DNA of 64,000 nucleotides from CAZEAP01 sp964510315 (GCA_964510315.1 CAZEAP010000013.1:1-64000), one strand, 5' to 3'. Positions 1-9,294 are shown, counted from the stretch's first letter. Program-made: numbers and translations. The notes: generated by a model not told the origin, from the sequence alone.

Positions 1-227
1 ACTTCTGTGGGTCTTCCATCTGTGTTTATCAGTGCCCATCTGTGTCTGGCGTTTTTCGTTTCCTTTTCGCCTTTCGGGAGTTTTTCATCAGTGTCCACGG
101 ATGGACGGGAAAGCACGCCGCGGCAGAACGGCGAGATGCGTTCGGCGCCTGAAGGTAAGGCGCCTCAGCATGACGGCGCGGCAGGCGCCGGGCCGATTCG
201 AGTGCCGATGGATGCTTTCTACAGAGC
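1..227 (+). repeat. Dispersed intergenic repeat, copy A (long form)
   Basis: The core (122-227) begins GGCAGAACGGCGAGATGCGT and ends TCTACAGAGC. It recurs at 23990-24095 (inverted), 47878-47983 and 57295-57405. Copies A and B also share about 120 bp before the core, including a CATCTGTGTTTATCAGTG segment and a CTTTTCGCC...GGGAGTTTTTCATC segment, so the long unit exceeds 220 bp and may start outside the window. The core holds two inverted repeats: GGCGCCT/AGGCGCC and CGGCGC/GCGCCG. No credible gene lies here; short open frames through it only reflect the repeat. Confidence 0.85.
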
Positions 228-325
228 GCACAGAAACTTGACCGCCTTCGCCGCCGAGGCAGACAACCGGACTCGCCTGTTGGTTTCCGCAATCTGCCTG
301 TATCTGTGTACTCCGGAGGCATCCT

Positions 326-1108
326 TCAGCCGCCGAGGTCGAGGATCCGATGGTAAGCCTCCCAGAGCGCCCTGTAATAGTCCATGATCCGCCCCGGCTG
401 CTCGCTGGCGGGAATCTCGGCCAGGCAGAACCCCTGGTAGTCTTCCGCCCGCAGCAGCCGCAGCAATTCCAGCCAGGGATAATCGTCGGTGCACATATCC
501 CGCATGTGCACTTCGGCTATTCGGCCGGACAGAAGGGCGAAGTTCGGCTCGATGGAACCCTCGACCACTTCTGAAGCATTGGAGTTCCAACACGCATAGA
601 CGTTGGGATGGCCGGCGTAGTCGAGGATTTTCTTTATCCGAGAGGGTTCCTTGGTCTGGTGCCCGTGGACTTCCAGGCGGATCTCGACGCCCAGCTCCGC
701 GGCGTGCCCACCGCACTCGGCCAGGGCCTCCCCGATCTGGCGGAGGGTTTCTTCCTCGGGGATGCCCTCCTCCACCATCAGCCGGTTGGGTCGCACCTTT
801 ATACCCGGTGCGCCGACATCGGCGGCCAGTTGAGCGTACTCCTTCGTGCCCTCGATGTTCCGGTTGAGTTCGTCCGGGTCGGGGGAGTGAAACTCGAAGG
901 CGCTGCCCAGCCCGGCCAGTTCGACCGGAGAGTTCTGGAACTTCCGCCGCACGGCCTCCCGCTCCTCCTCGTCCAGTTCCACTTCCACTTCGTGGGCATG
1001 GGTTGTCCGCAGCTCCACCCCTTCGAACCCGTGCTCGCCGCACATTTGAATGATCGTGTCCAGGTCCCAGTCCTTCGCCAGATTGTATGTCACAAGGCCA
1101 AGCTTCAT
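326..1108 (-). CDS. Sugar phosphate isomerase/epimerase-like TIM-barrel protein
   Basis: A 260-residue protein of the xylose isomerase-like / AP endonuclease 2 TIM-barrel family, which in carbohydrate loci usually isomerises or epimerises free sugars or inositol derivatives in the cytoplasm. It opens with MKLGLVTYNLAKDWD, then GFEGVELRTTHAH, typical of the first two beta-alpha units, and continues with EIRLEVHG and PNVYACWNSNA, where metal-binding Glu and His/Asn normally lie. No signal peptide is visible. The ATG at 1108 is chosen because GGGAGAG lies just upstream; a longer frame upstream gives an unrelated N-terminus. It has the same fold as the gene at 29300-30217 but is not a close copy. 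The substrate cannot be read from the sequence. Confidence 0.85.
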   Translation of the reverse strand: MKLGLVTYNLAKDWDLDTIIQMCGEHGFEGVELRTTHAHEVEVELDEEEREAVRRKFQNSPVELAGLGSAFEFHSPDPDELNRNIEGTKEYAQLAADVGAPGIKVRPNRLMVEEGIPEEETLRQIGEALAECGGHAAELGVEIRLEVHGHQTKEPSRIKKILDYAGHPNVYACWNSNASEVVEGSIEPNFALLSGRIAEVHMRDMCTDDYPWLELLRLLRAEDYQGFCLAEIPASEQPGRIMDYYRALWEAYHRILDLGG

Positions 1109-1551
1109 GATGGCAACTCTCCCGAACTGACTGAGTGGTGCGTCCGACCTCCGGTCCACCGAAGAGAGATTCTAAGGGCTGAGACACGCCGTGTCGAGCC
1201 GCCCCGCGGGCGGCGGGGTGACGGCGCGACCAGGAAGTTCCACACTCCGTGTCGAGTAGCCTCAACACCCGGGCACGGAGACGGGCGGCTTCCACGGGTC
1301 TTGTGAAAGGCGACAGGCCCCTCTTCGGGCCCTGGGGGCAGCACAGGCCGAGAGCGCGAGATTGCGCCAGGACGCCGTTTCCCCCGGCGAAGGGCCGCCG
1401 CTGCTTCAGCAATGCGGGGTCGGGCTCCTGGCATCCGCCGACCAAGGCAGGGAAAGGGGGGGCGGGACGGCAGGATTTTTGCAGTGCCTTCAGGGGTTTT
1501 TTGCATGATTGTGCGCTTGTTCCCTTGCCCCCGAGGAAGGAGTCGCAGGCA
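1109..1551. other. Intergenic region between divergent genes
   Basis: This 443-bp gap separates the isomerase-like gene (leftward) from the PEP-CTERM gene (rightward) and should hold both promoters. A small GC hairpin, CCGCCC/GGGCGG, lies at 1199-1213. AAGGAG sits about nine bases before the downstream ATG at 1552. I see no convincing sigma-70 boxes and no gene. Confidence 0.5.
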
Positions 1552-2511
1552 ATGAAATTCCTTCGGTGCGTCCTGGTCACGCTTGTTGCAGTCCTCTTCG
1601 TCGCCGCAGCACCCTCCGCTTCCGCGCTTCAGATTGCCGAAGGACTCGAGGGACCTGCCTACGCCGGCACAGAGAATTACACCATGTATTCGCTCGACCC
1701 CGGTTCGCCGCCGGCCGGCTCCGTTTACCTCACGGACGTCCCCGAATACCACTGGTGGAACGGATGTTCACCGACGGCCGCGGGCATGCTGTTCGGGTAT
1801 TGGGACACCCAGCTCGGGCGCCCCAACCTGTTCACCTTCTACGACGGGGACGCCGGGTACTGGGACGAGACCAACATGGACGACGACAACCAGGACCACT
1901 ACGGCCGCAACGGCAACGTCCCCTCCACCGCCACACACAGCATCGTGGCTTCCTGGGAACACCACCAGGCCGGCACCTCCAACGGCTTGACTTACGGCAC
2001 CTGGGACCGCAACTACAACGGGACGGTCGATGCGAGCGACGTTGCGGACTGGAACAGCCTGGCCGACTTCATGATGACCGAGGACGGCGGCACCTATCGC
2101 TCCAACATGGCCCAGGGCTTCATAGACTACGCTGCGTGGGACGACCCGGCCACGAGCGCCTCCGAATCGCACACCGCCTCGGCCTGGACCGAATGGGTGT
2201 CCGGCGGCTCCCTGACCTTCGCCGATTACAAGGCGGAGATCGACGCGGGATACCCGGTTCACGTGGGCATCCCCGGTCACTCCATCTTGGGGCTGGGATA
2301 CTACTACGACGGAACCGATCCCTACGTGATCAACTGGACAACCTGGGGCGGCGGATGGGACGACACCTGGGGCAGCGTCCTCTGGGACGAGGTTTATGCC
2401 AGCACTTTCCTGCGCATAGACCAGCAGACCGTAATACCTGAACCCGCCACGCTTTCCCTGCTGGGTCTGCTCTGCGCAGCGGCCGTTGCCGCCCGTCGGC
2501 GACGCGCCTGA
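1552..2511 (+). CDS. Secreted C39-like cysteine peptidase-fold protein with PEP-CTERM-type anchor
   Basis: A 319-residue exported protein. Residues 1-26 form a signal peptide (MKFLRCVLVTLVAVLFVAAA, then ASA). The body has a papain/C39-like layout: Cys72 in NGCSPTAAGMLFGYW, His243 in GIPGHSILGLGYYY and Asn261 in VINW give a plausible Cys-His-Asn triad. An Asp-rich segment, DRNYNGTVDASD, resembles a dockerin-type calcium loop. The C-terminus is a PEP-CTERM-like sorting signal: IPEPATLSLLGLL, a hydrophobic stretch, then ARRRRA, so processing by an exosortase (not encoded here) is expected. The ATG at 1552 is preferred because AAGGAG and the signal peptide fit it. The triad suggests peptidase activity, but this is unproven. 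Confidence 0.85.
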   Translation: MKFLRCVLVTLVAVLFVAAAPSASALQIAEGLEGPAYAGTENYTMYSLDPGSPPAGSVYLTDVPEYHWWNGCSPTAAGMLFGYWDTQLGRPNLFTFYDGDAGYWDETNMDDDNQDHYGRNGNVPSTATHSIVASWEHHQAGTSNGLTYGTWDRNYNGTVDASDVADWNSLADFMMTEDGGTYRSNMAQGFIDYAAWDDPATSASESHTASAWTEWVSGGSLTFADYKAEIDAGYPVHVGIPGHSILGLGYYYDGTDPYVINWTTWGGGWDDTWGSVLWDEVYASTFLRIDQQTVIPEPATLSLLGLLCAAAVAARRRRA

Positions 2512-2533
2512 AAACCCGAAATACAGGCCAAAG

Positions 2534-2576
2534 CGGCCCGGACCGTCGGCCGGCCGAAAGCCGATGGCCCGGGCCG
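2534..2576 (+). terminator. Candidate stem-loop after the PEP-CTERM gene
   Basis: CGGCCCGG (2534-2541) pairs with CCGGGCCG (2569-2576), and the pairing continues inward through GTCGGC/GCCGAT with mismatches. It begins about 23 bases after the stop codon. There is no T-run, so it could be a weak terminator, an mRNA-stabilising hairpin, or simply a GC palindrome. Confidence 0.4.
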
Positions 2577-2666
2577 TTGCTCTGCCAACCCCCTCTCTTT
2601 CCGTCCCGCCGCGCCGCATTCGTGTGCTGCCGCCCGAAGCCCATACTCCGGAGCCGCCCGACCGGG

Positions 2667-2695
2667 TTGCCTCGTCCGCTTATTTGTGATAGAGA
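2667..2695 (+). promoter_or_regulatory. Possible sigma-70-like promoter for the TrkA-N/RyR gene
   Basis: TTGCCT (2667-2672), a 17-bp spacer and TAGAGA (2690-2695) lie about 75 bp before the ATG at 2771. The match is weak in the -10 box, so this is only a suggestion. Confidence 0.3.
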
Positions 2696-2770
2696 ACCTG
2701 GATCACTTCTTTGCCGGCAGCCGACGCACAGAGAGATACCCAAGAGGAACCCGGGAGAGGAGGCCGTCCC

Positions 2771-4591
2771 ATGAGGCGAGGGAGCCCAGCGCCGGAGAGC
2801 ACGCCCCGGCCCGCGCTCCTCAAGCGTGCCTGGCGGGCCTTCGTCGGGACCAGTCGGCCGGACTACATCTGGGTGGCTATCGGCATCCTCGGCGTTTTGG
2901 CCTTCCTTTTGGGCTGCATGGGGTTCGCCCGGCTCGCGGCCGACCGCGGACAGGAGATGACCCTGTGGGACCAGGTGTACCTCTCCCTTCAGCTCTTCGC
3001 CCTGGAGTCGGGCGCGGTCGGAGCGCCGGTGCCCCCGGCCCTGGAGGTCTCGCGCTTCCTCGCGCCCGCAGTGGCCATCTTCGCGGCGGTGAGGGCCGTG
3101 CTGCAGATCCTCTCGAAGAAGCTGGAGCGGTGGGGCGCACGCCGGCGGCGCGCCCACGCCATAGTCTGCGGACTGGGGCGCAAAGGCGCGCTGCTGTGCA
3201 AGAGCTTCCGGCAGGAAGGCTACGACGTGGTAGCCATCGAGAACTCGCCGGACAACGAGAACCTGGAGTACTGCCGTGCGCTGGCGGCCACCGTCCTGGT
3301 GGGGGACGCCTCCGAGCCGGAGATGCTGCGTCTGGCCGGCGTCCGCAGGGCCAAGTGTGTGTTCGCCGTCACCGACGACGACGGGACCAACGCGGAAATC
3401 GCCGTCCATGCCGCCGACCTGGCGGATCCCCCGGGCGCCGAAGCCCTGACCTGCGTGGTCCACAACGTGGACCCCGAACTCTACGAGCTTCTGCGCCGCA
3501 AGGAGATCTCCGCCGGTGCGCAGGGGAAGTGGCGGCTCCAGTTCTTCAACGTCTACGACAGCGGCGCGCGAGCCCTCCTGGCCGAGCATCCCCCCTTCGG
3601 TGAGGAATCACAGCGGCCGCACATCGTGGTCGCGGGGCTGGGGCAGCTCGGCCGCTGCGTGGTCGCCCGCGCCGCCCGCAGTTGGGCCCGTCAACGCCCC
3701 GAGGGCGCCGGGGAGCTGCAGATCACCATGCTGGACGCGCAGGCGGCATCGCTCGAGCGGGAACTGCGTTCCCGATGCCCTGAACTGGGCCGCTCGTGCA
3801 GAACCCATCCCGTCGAGTGCAACATCCGGGCAGGGCGCTTCGAGGGAATGAGAAAGGTTTTTCAGGACGGTGCCCACCGGGCCGTGACGGCGGCCTACGT
3901 GTGCCTGGAGGAGGACGGACCGTCGGTCCGCGCCGCCCTGGCCCTCAGCGCCGCCGCACGGGAAGCGGGGCTCAACTTCCCCACCGCCGTCGTGCTGGAC
4001 CAGCGAGGCGGCCTCGCGTCGCTGCTGGAGGGGGGCAGAGGGGAGCCCGGCAAACTCCATCCCTTCCCGCTGCTGGACAGGACCTGCACGCCCCACCTCC
4101 TGCTGGAGGGCACCCACGAGACGCTGGCCCGGGCGGTCCACCGGGAGTATCTGCGGCTGCAAAGGGAGGCCGGCGAAACCCCCGAGACCAACCCCCACAT
4201 GGTCCCCTGGGAGGAGCTTTCCGAGGAGATGAAGGAGTCCAGCCGGCGCCAGGCCGACCACATCGGCGCCAAGCTGGAGGCGGTGAACTGCGAGGTGGTC
4301 GGGGGGGCGGACTGGCGGGCCGGCGAGTTCGAGTTCGAGCCCGAAGAGGTGGAACTGCTCGGACGGATGGAACACCGCCGCTGGATGGAGGAGCGCCGGG
4401 AAGAGGGCTGGTCCTACGGACCCGTCAAGGACCAGGACGCAAAGACCAATCCCTACATGGTCTCCTGGGAAGAACTCCCCGAGGACGTAGCCGAGTGGGA
4501 CAAGGACTTCGTCCGGCGGCTCCCGGAGATGCTGGCGAAGGTCGGCCTCCGCATCCACCGCCGCCCCCCGGAGCGCCCCTCCGCCGCCTGA
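2771..4591 (+). CDS. TrkA-N / RyR-domain ion-channel-like membrane protein
   Basis: A 606-residue protein. Residues 32-54 and 96-114 are membrane helices with a short amphipathic segment between them, like a two-helix channel module. A Rossmann nucleotide-binding fold follows (IVCGLGRKG at 131-139, then VLVGDASEPEMLRLAGV, typical of TrkA-N/RCK domains), and a second one starts at HIVVAGLGQLG. The C-terminus is a RyR domain: MEHRRWMEERREEGWSYGP followed by NPYMVSWEELPEDV. A partial RyR-like segment, TNPHMVPWEELSEEM, sits about 85 residues earlier. GGGAGAGGAGG seven bases before the ATG at 2771 decides the start. Known TrkA-N/RyR proteins are predicted ligand-gated ion channels; the ion and ligand are not evident. 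Confidence 0.85.
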   Translation: MRRGSPAPESTPRPALLKRAWRAFVGTSRPDYIWVAIGILGVLAFLLGCMGFARLAADRGQEMTLWDQVYLSLQLFALESGAVGAPVPPALEVSRFLAPAVAIFAAVRAVLQILSKKLERWGARRRRAHAIVCGLGRKGALLCKSFRQEGYDVVAIENSPDNENLEYCRALAATVLVGDASEPEMLRLAGVRRAKCVFAVTDDDGTNAEIAVHAADLADPPGAEALTCVVHNVDPELYELLRRKEISAGAQGKWRLQFFNVYDSGARALLAEHPPFGEESQRPHIVVAGLGQLGRCVVARAARSWARQRPEGAGELQITMLDAQAASLERELRSRCPELGRSCRTHPVECNIRAGRFEGMRKVFQDGAHRAVTAAYVCLEEDGPSVRAALALSAAAREAGLNFPTAVVLDQRGGLASLLEGGRGEPGKLHPFPLLDRTCTPHLLLEGTHETLARAVHREYLRLQREAGETPETNPHMVPWEELSEEMKESSRRQADHIGAKLEAVNCEVVGGADWRAGEFEFEPEEVELLGRMEHRRWMEERREEGWSYGPVKDQDAKTNPYMVSWEELPEDVAEWDKDFVRRLPEMLAKVGLRIHRRPPERPSAA

Positions 4592-4613
4592 CTCGCCGGC
4601 TGCGCAAACCGCG

Positions 4614-5807
4614 TCAGGTGGCACTTTCGGCAAACTCGATCTCCAGGGCGGGTTCCGCTGAAGGTTCGCCTTCGGTGCGCGCCATCAGCCAGCGCAATTG
4701 CTCGCGCACTCCCTCTGCGAAAGATGTAAGCTCCTCGCCCCGCAGCAGGTGGGTCCGCAGCTTTGACAGGTCGTAGGTAAAGGCGGTCTCGTCCTCCGGC
4801 GGGAGCCGCTCTATGTCGTACTCATAGTCCGTGCCGCGGAGCGCGTTGAGTGCCTCCGCGACCGCCCGCAGGAGGGCGTCCTCCCGCATGTAATCCTCCT
4901 GGGAAGCCACGGCGAACAGCGGGGTCACCGGGTCCGGGAAGCGCAGGGCGCCGGCGCGTACGAGGGATTTGATGATGTCCCCGAGGTAGGCGGGGACGAG
5001 CTTCTTGAACGGCCGACGGACCTCCAGTTCGTCCCCCGGCTCCGCCTCCAGCAGCCGGTGACAGGCTTCACCGACGGCCTGCACCGACTCGTCGCCCGGT
5101 CCGTAGACGTTGGCCAGGCGCAGGATCACCCCACCGTCGTCCCCCACGAACCGCTCCGCCAGGAGCTTCGTCAGGCAGTAGACGTGGTAGCCGTCGTTGT
5201 CGTATATCTTCGGCTCGAACGGCGGCGGGAACTCATCGTGAATGCTCTCGACGGCTTCCGGCGCGTTCTCGAAGCTTTCCTCGCCGGCCACGAGGGCGTC
5301 GATCAACCGGTTGTAGGGCTCGTTGACCGCGTCGATCCATTCCACGAAGTCCGCTCGGAAGGAGTAATCCCCCTCCCGGATGCGGCCCCTGTACTCCCCG
5401 GCGAAGTAAACGCTGTGGGAGGAGGTGAAGACCATCCGCTTGCCCCTGCGGGCGCATAGGCGGCTCAAAACGCCGGTGGACAGGCTGTTGGTGATGTAGA
5501 CTTCCGTCAGCGACGGAAGGGGCGTGTTGGCCAGCCAGGCGGCCAGGTGAAAAACGGCCTCCCCTTCGTCGGCCATTCTGCCCAGGACGCCGGCGTCGTT
5601 GATGCTGCCCCGCACGATGTTGACGCGGGGCGCGTCGGGTATGCGGTGCGCCCGGGGGCTGTCCGGTCGACAGGTCGTATGGATCGTCTCCACGTGCGGA
5701 AACTGCGCCAGGAAGACCTTCAAGAACTGGCTGCCCACGGTGCCGGTGCCGCCGGTGATGCTGACGCTGTTGAAGGGGAAGGCTTCGGCCTGTATCTCTC
5801 TCGTCAT
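4614..5807 (-). CDS. NAD-dependent epimerase/dehydratase (extended SDR)
   Basis: A 397-residue cytoplasmic oxidoreductase of the extended short-chain dehydrogenase family, which acts on nucleotide sugars, steroid-like compounds or related substrates. The NAD-binding glycine motif is SITGGTGTVGSQF at about 16-28, followed by VFHLAAW. The active site is visible as Ser in VFTSSHSVY and the Tyr-Lys pair in YCLTKLLAERFV. Start 5807 has GGAAAG about six bases upstream. It converges with the TrkA-N/RyR gene, with only 22 bp between the two stops. An acidic insertion after the first Ser motif (WIDAVNEPYNRLIDALVAGEE) is unusual for epimerases. The substrate is unknown. Confidence 0.85.
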   Translation of the reverse strand: MTREIQAEAFPFNSVSITGGTGTVGSQFLKVFLAQFPHVETIHTTCRPDSPRAHRIPDAPRVNIVRGSINDAGVLGRMADEGEAVFHLAAWLANTPLPSLTEVYITNSLSTGVLSRLCARRGKRMVFTSSHSVYFAGEYRGRIREGDYSFRADFVEWIDAVNEPYNRLIDALVAGEESFENAPEAVESIHDEFPPPFEPKIYDNDGYHVYCLTKLLAERFVGDDGGVILRLANVYGPGDESVQAVGEACHRLLEAEPGDELEVRRPFKKLVPAYLGDIIKSLVRAGALRFPDPVTPLFAVASQEDYMREDALLRAVAEALNALRGTDYEYDIERLPPEDETAFTYDLSKLRTHLLRGEELTSFAEGVREQLRWLMARTEGEPSAEPALEIEFAESAT

Positions 5808-6003
5808 GGTGTCTTTCCAACCGTGGATCGGGAGGAGTTCGCTGTCTCTACGTGGTGAAAGCCAGCCGGGGGATGATGTTAGCAGCCGCCGACCGGCCGG
5901 TCAAATCGTGCGTCCCGCGCAGTTCCGGCTCGACACCCTGACGGTCTACGCCCGAGCGCGGCTGCGGAACTCCCCCTGCTCCGAGCGGCCCGACGGAGGT
6001 CCC

Positions 6004-7566
6004 TCAGTCGGCCTGTGCCGCCGGCGTGCGGCGAGCCCGCTTGAGGGTCAGCGGGCCGGGCTTGAGGCGGACCGCCTCGGCCCGGCAGGAAAGCTCTCCG
6101 CAACGCAGTTCCAGGTTGACGAGCAGCGGCGGTTCAAATTCCTTATCCTCGACGGTGAGCTTCCGGTCGGGCGCCCGCAGGCTGAAGGCCCAGTCATCGT
6201 TCGCCCGCAATTCCTGAGGCCGGACCTCCCAGGCGGAGCCCTCAGCGGCGCTTATCCGCAGGCGAGTCTCCGGAGGCAGATCGTCCATCAGCAGTCGCGC
6301 CGTTGTCGCCTTTCCCGGGGCGGGCAATTCCGCCAGCTCGGCCTTTACGTTGAAGAGCGCGAACTGAATCCGCGTCGCCAGCTCGTAGGATACCGTCCGG
6401 CGCATGACGTCCGGCTGGTAGCTGCCGCCCTCCTTCCGGAGCACCAGGCGGTCCAGCACGCTTCCGTCCGGTCGTTTGGCCACCATGGTCAGCCGGTTCT
6501 CCTCCACGGTGAAACGGCAATAGTGCAGTGCCGTCACGCCCTTCCCGCCGACGAGGATGGGGCTGGGTTTTGCGGGGTAGGGGGGCGCTCCGCCGCCCCC
6601 GGTCACCACGAAGTGTATGGGCTTTTGGCCCTCCGGGGCGATCGGCAAAAACCGCTCGTAGAGGTGCGAGTGACCGGTGAGGACAAAGTCGACGCCGTGC
6701 TCGTACATCACGGGCAGGAAGTCCTCCCTGCCCCATTTGCTGTGGAACCCGTGGCCGCCGAGGTTGAAGGTGGGCACGTGGTAGGCCACGAAGACCCAGT
6801 CCGCCTGCTGCTGCTCCAGGTCGCGCTCGAACCACTCCAGCATGGCCCGACGGTCCTCCCCCCGCTGGAACGTGTCCAGAACCACGAAGTGCGCGTTGCC
6901 CCAGTCGAAACTGTAGTAGAGTTCGTTGCCGGGCAGTTCGAAGAGGGCCCTGTAGAGCACTGCGTCCCTTTCATGGTTCCCCCGGGCGGGGTAGAACGCG
7001 GCGCGGCTCAGCATCCGGCCGGCCGGCCCGAAAAACTGCTCCGGCCACTGCTCCCAGACCCGGCCGTCACCGACCAGGTCGCCGGTGTGGAGAACGAACT
7101 CCGGCTCCTCCTCTGCGATCGCGTCGGCCACTATCCGGTGCTGTGCCGGGCGCGATCGGGTGTCCCCGTAGACGACGAACGAATAGGGGCGTTGGCCTAC
7201 CGGTGGCGTGTTGAAGATGACTTCTCGGGACGCAGCACCTTCCCCGAACGGTATCCGGTATCGCCGACCGGGGCTCAGACCGGTCAGGGTAGCCACCAGA
7301 AGTTTCTCCGCACGGCCGGGTATGGGCCGGGCGGCGATCTCCAACTCGCCTCCGGCCGCCCGGCCGGCCTCCAGCGCCCCGGCGGGCCGCTCCGAGAGCC
7401 ACAGGATGCGGGCGGAGCCCGCGTCCACCGGTCCGACCCAGGGCCCCTGAGATACGGCTTCGGCAAGCAGCGGCGGGCGCAGAAGTGCCGGCCGTCGGCC
7501 GGAGCATCCGGGCACGACGATCATCGTCAGCATGCACAGAGCGAAGAGTGTCAGTTTCCGCCACAT
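6004..7566 (-). CDS. Lipoprotein metallophosphoesterase with N-terminal FN3-like domain
   Basis: A 520-residue calcineurin-like phosphoesterase. A signal peptide ends in a lipobox (VVPGC, Cys21), so it is probably membrane-anchored outside the cytoplasm. Residues ~40-120 resemble the fibronectin-like domain of purple acid phosphatases (GLSPGRRYRIPF). The metal-binding motifs are all present: GDTRS (134-138), TGDLVGD (161-167), GNHE (196-199), His263 in AYHVP and GHSHLYE (298-304). The C-terminal ~150 residues are beta-rich and unassigned. AAAGGAG lies eight bases before the ATG at 7566. It lies downstream of the GH30 gene on the same strand, 65 bp away, and may be cotranscribed with it. The natural substrate is unknown. 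Confidence 0.85.
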   Translation of the reverse strand: MWRKLTLFALCMLTMIVVPGCSGRRPALLRPPLLAEAVSQGPWVGPVDAGSARILWLSERPAGALEAGRAAGGELEIAARPIPGRAEKLLVATLTGLSPGRRYRIPFGEGAASREVIFNTPPVGQRPYSFVVYGDTRSRPAQHRIVADAIAEEEPEFVLHTGDLVGDGRVWEQWPEQFFGPAGRMLSRAAFYPARGNHERDAVLYRALFELPGNELYYSFDWGNAHFVVLDTFQRGEDRRAMLEWFERDLEQQQADWVFVAYHVPTFNLGGHGFHSKWGREDFLPVMYEHGVDFVLTGHSHLYERFLPIAPEGQKPIHFVVTGGGGAPPYPAKPSPILVGGKGVTALHYCRFTVEENRLTMVAKRPDGSVLDRLVLRKEGGSYQPDVMRRTVSYELATRIQFALFNVKAELAELPAPGKATTARLLMDDLPPETRLRISAAEGSAWEVRPQELRANDDWAFSLRAPDRKLTVEDKEFEPPLLVNLELRCGELSCRAEAVRLKPGPLTLKRARRTPAAQAD

Positions 7567-7631
7567 GGAGCAGACTCCTTTGGGAGCACAGAAAACGGGT
7601 TTTGGGCACGGGCCTCACACCGCCAGACCGG

Positions 7632-9044
7632 TCACTTCCGGCCGTGGAAGGTGACCATGCTCTGGGCGGGCATGTCGATGCTGATCCGGTTGTCTCCGAT
7701 ACGCTCTTCGCCCAGGCGATCGAACCGCCGGTCGGCGGAGGTCGCATAGGCCTCCATCGACCCGATCTCCGGCGCCGCCTTCAGCTCCAGGGACACCGAC
7801 TGTCCCTGGTCGGTGGGGTTGAGCAGTACGACCGTCAGGGCATCCCCTTCCGGAGCTACGTAAGCGCTGGCCTTCACCTCGCCGTAGGCGGGGTCGGCGG
7901 CCACGCGGACCCATCCGGCCCCTATGAACCGGAAGTAGTGCATGGCGGCGGCCGTCTTGGAGGTGAACACCGGCCGGCCCTCCTCCAGGGGCATCAGGCA
8001 GTGGCTGTTGCGGCTGCCCCCGATGACCTGCCATGGGACGAACGCCGAGCAGTGCCCCGCGACCAGCGAGTTGTGAATGGCCGCCGCCACTCCCTGGTGG
8101 AGCGGTTCGGGCCACTCGTGGCCGCCGGTCCCGCCTTCGGTCATCCACAGCGGACGGTCGTACTTCTCGATGAACTCCCACAGCTTGCGGGAGGAGCTGG
8201 CCTTCATCTCCGCCTTGAAACCGTCCTCGTAGCCGTGCGTGGCGATCACGTCGAGATGCGGCGCGGCCTCCGGATCGTTCATCACGGCCTCGATGTAGGC
8301 GCCGGTTCCGCCCTTGTAGAAATGGCCGGTCATCGTCTCGGGGCCGTATATCTTAATGTGCCCCATGCCCTCGCGCTCGAGCATCTCGCCGAGAAGCTCG
8401 ACGATGGTGGCGTAGTCCTCGCCGGTCCAGACGCAGCTTCCGAAATCCTGGGTGAACTGGACCTCGTTGCCCGGGCTGATGGCGTAGAGCGGCGCGCCCA
8501 TGGCCTGGTGCATCTTGGCCATCTCGACCATCCACTTGGCGAAGTGCATGTAGTATTCGGGCTTGACCCGGTTGTCCTTGCCCCCATAGCTATCGGCCCG
8601 GATGCCTCCGCTTCCCTCGTCGTTCCAGGACTTGTTGGCCTTCATCCAGGGGGGAGGCGTCCAGACGGTGCCGATGATCCTGGCGTCGGGATCGAACTTC
8701 CGGATGCCTTTGCCGAAATCGACGAATATCCGGGCGCGTTCAATGGACATGTCGAAGTCCTGCCAGCGGATGTCCCGCCAGTCCTCGACCGGCTCCTTCG
8801 AGACGGGCCCCCAGAGGTTGACCCGCATCATGTTGCAGCCGACTTCCTCCACGTAGAGCCGCTGGAATTCCTCGGTCCGGTAGAGTTCCTGGAACTTTCC
8901 GCGCCAGCTTACCAGGCAGGTGCCGAACCCTTCGATCGTCTGGTACTTCTTGCTCGCGTCCACGGTTATCTCCGCCCCCATCAGGGGACCGGCCGCCAGC
9001 AGTGCCGTCAACATGACTGCAGCTACCCAGCACATCGCGCGCAT
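7632..9044 (-). CDS. Secreted glycoside hydrolase family 30-like enzyme
   Basis: A 470-residue secreted clan-A glycosidase. The signal peptide is residues 1-23 (LTALLAAGPLMGA). The (beta/alpha)8 barrel carries IEGFGTCLVSW near residue 37, the acid/base Glu194 in SPGNEVQ and the nucleophile Glu303 in LWMTEGG. A C-terminal beta-domain (GDALTVVLLNPTDQ, then MVTFHGRK) is typical of GH30. GH30 members cleave beta-glucosyl, beta-1,6-glucan, beta-1,6-galactan or glucuronoxylan linkages, and I cannot choose between them. It is one of the few hydrolases in the window with a clear signal peptide. It is followed on the same strand by the phosphoesterase. Confidence 0.8.
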   Translation of the reverse strand: MRAMCWVAAVMLTALLAAGPLMGAEITVDASKKYQTIEGFGTCLVSWRGKFQELYRTEEFQRLYVEEVGCNMMRVNLWGPVSKEPVEDWRDIRWQDFDMSIERARIFVDFGKGIRKFDPDARIIGTVWTPPPWMKANKSWNDEGSGGIRADSYGGKDNRVKPEYYMHFAKWMVEMAKMHQAMGAPLYAISPGNEVQFTQDFGSCVWTGEDYATIVELLGEMLEREGMGHIKIYGPETMTGHFYKGGTGAYIEAVMNDPEAAPHLDVIATHGYEDGFKAEMKASSSRKLWEFIEKYDRPLWMTEGGTGGHEWPEPLHQGVAAAIHNSLVAGHCSAFVPWQVIGGSRNSHCLMPLEEGRPVFTSKTAAAMHYFRFIGAGWVRVAADPAYGEVKASAYVAPEGDALTVVLLNPTDQGQSVSLELKAAPEIGSMEAYATSADRRFDRLGEERIGDNRISIDMPAQSMVTFHGRK

Positions 9045-9294
9045 TCAACCGTCCTCCCTCTCTTGTGTGGCATTACCTCATCCTCGCGGCGTCGGCCACG
9101 ACTTACCCGACCTGTACGGGACCTGCCTTCCATGCTAACACGCTCATCCTCTATCTCAACAAGACCCCCCTGTTCGCGCAGAAACCGGCGCCGCCTGGGC
9201 CAACCCCCCAACCTCTTTGAGCCGCGCGGGAAGCTGTGGTAGGTTCGCGCTGAGGAGTGCCTCCGCACGACCAGCCGCTTGAGGAGAAGCGATT

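Noticed and set aside
29..322. Open frames on both strands within repeat copy A.
   Set aside because: The same translations recur with every repeat copy and carry indels between copies, as expected for non-coding repeats.
5599..7749. Long plus-strand open frame opposite the epimerase and phosphoesterase genes.
   Set aside because: It is an antisense frame caused by high GC; its product has no family-like motifs, while the minus-strand genes have clear active sites.
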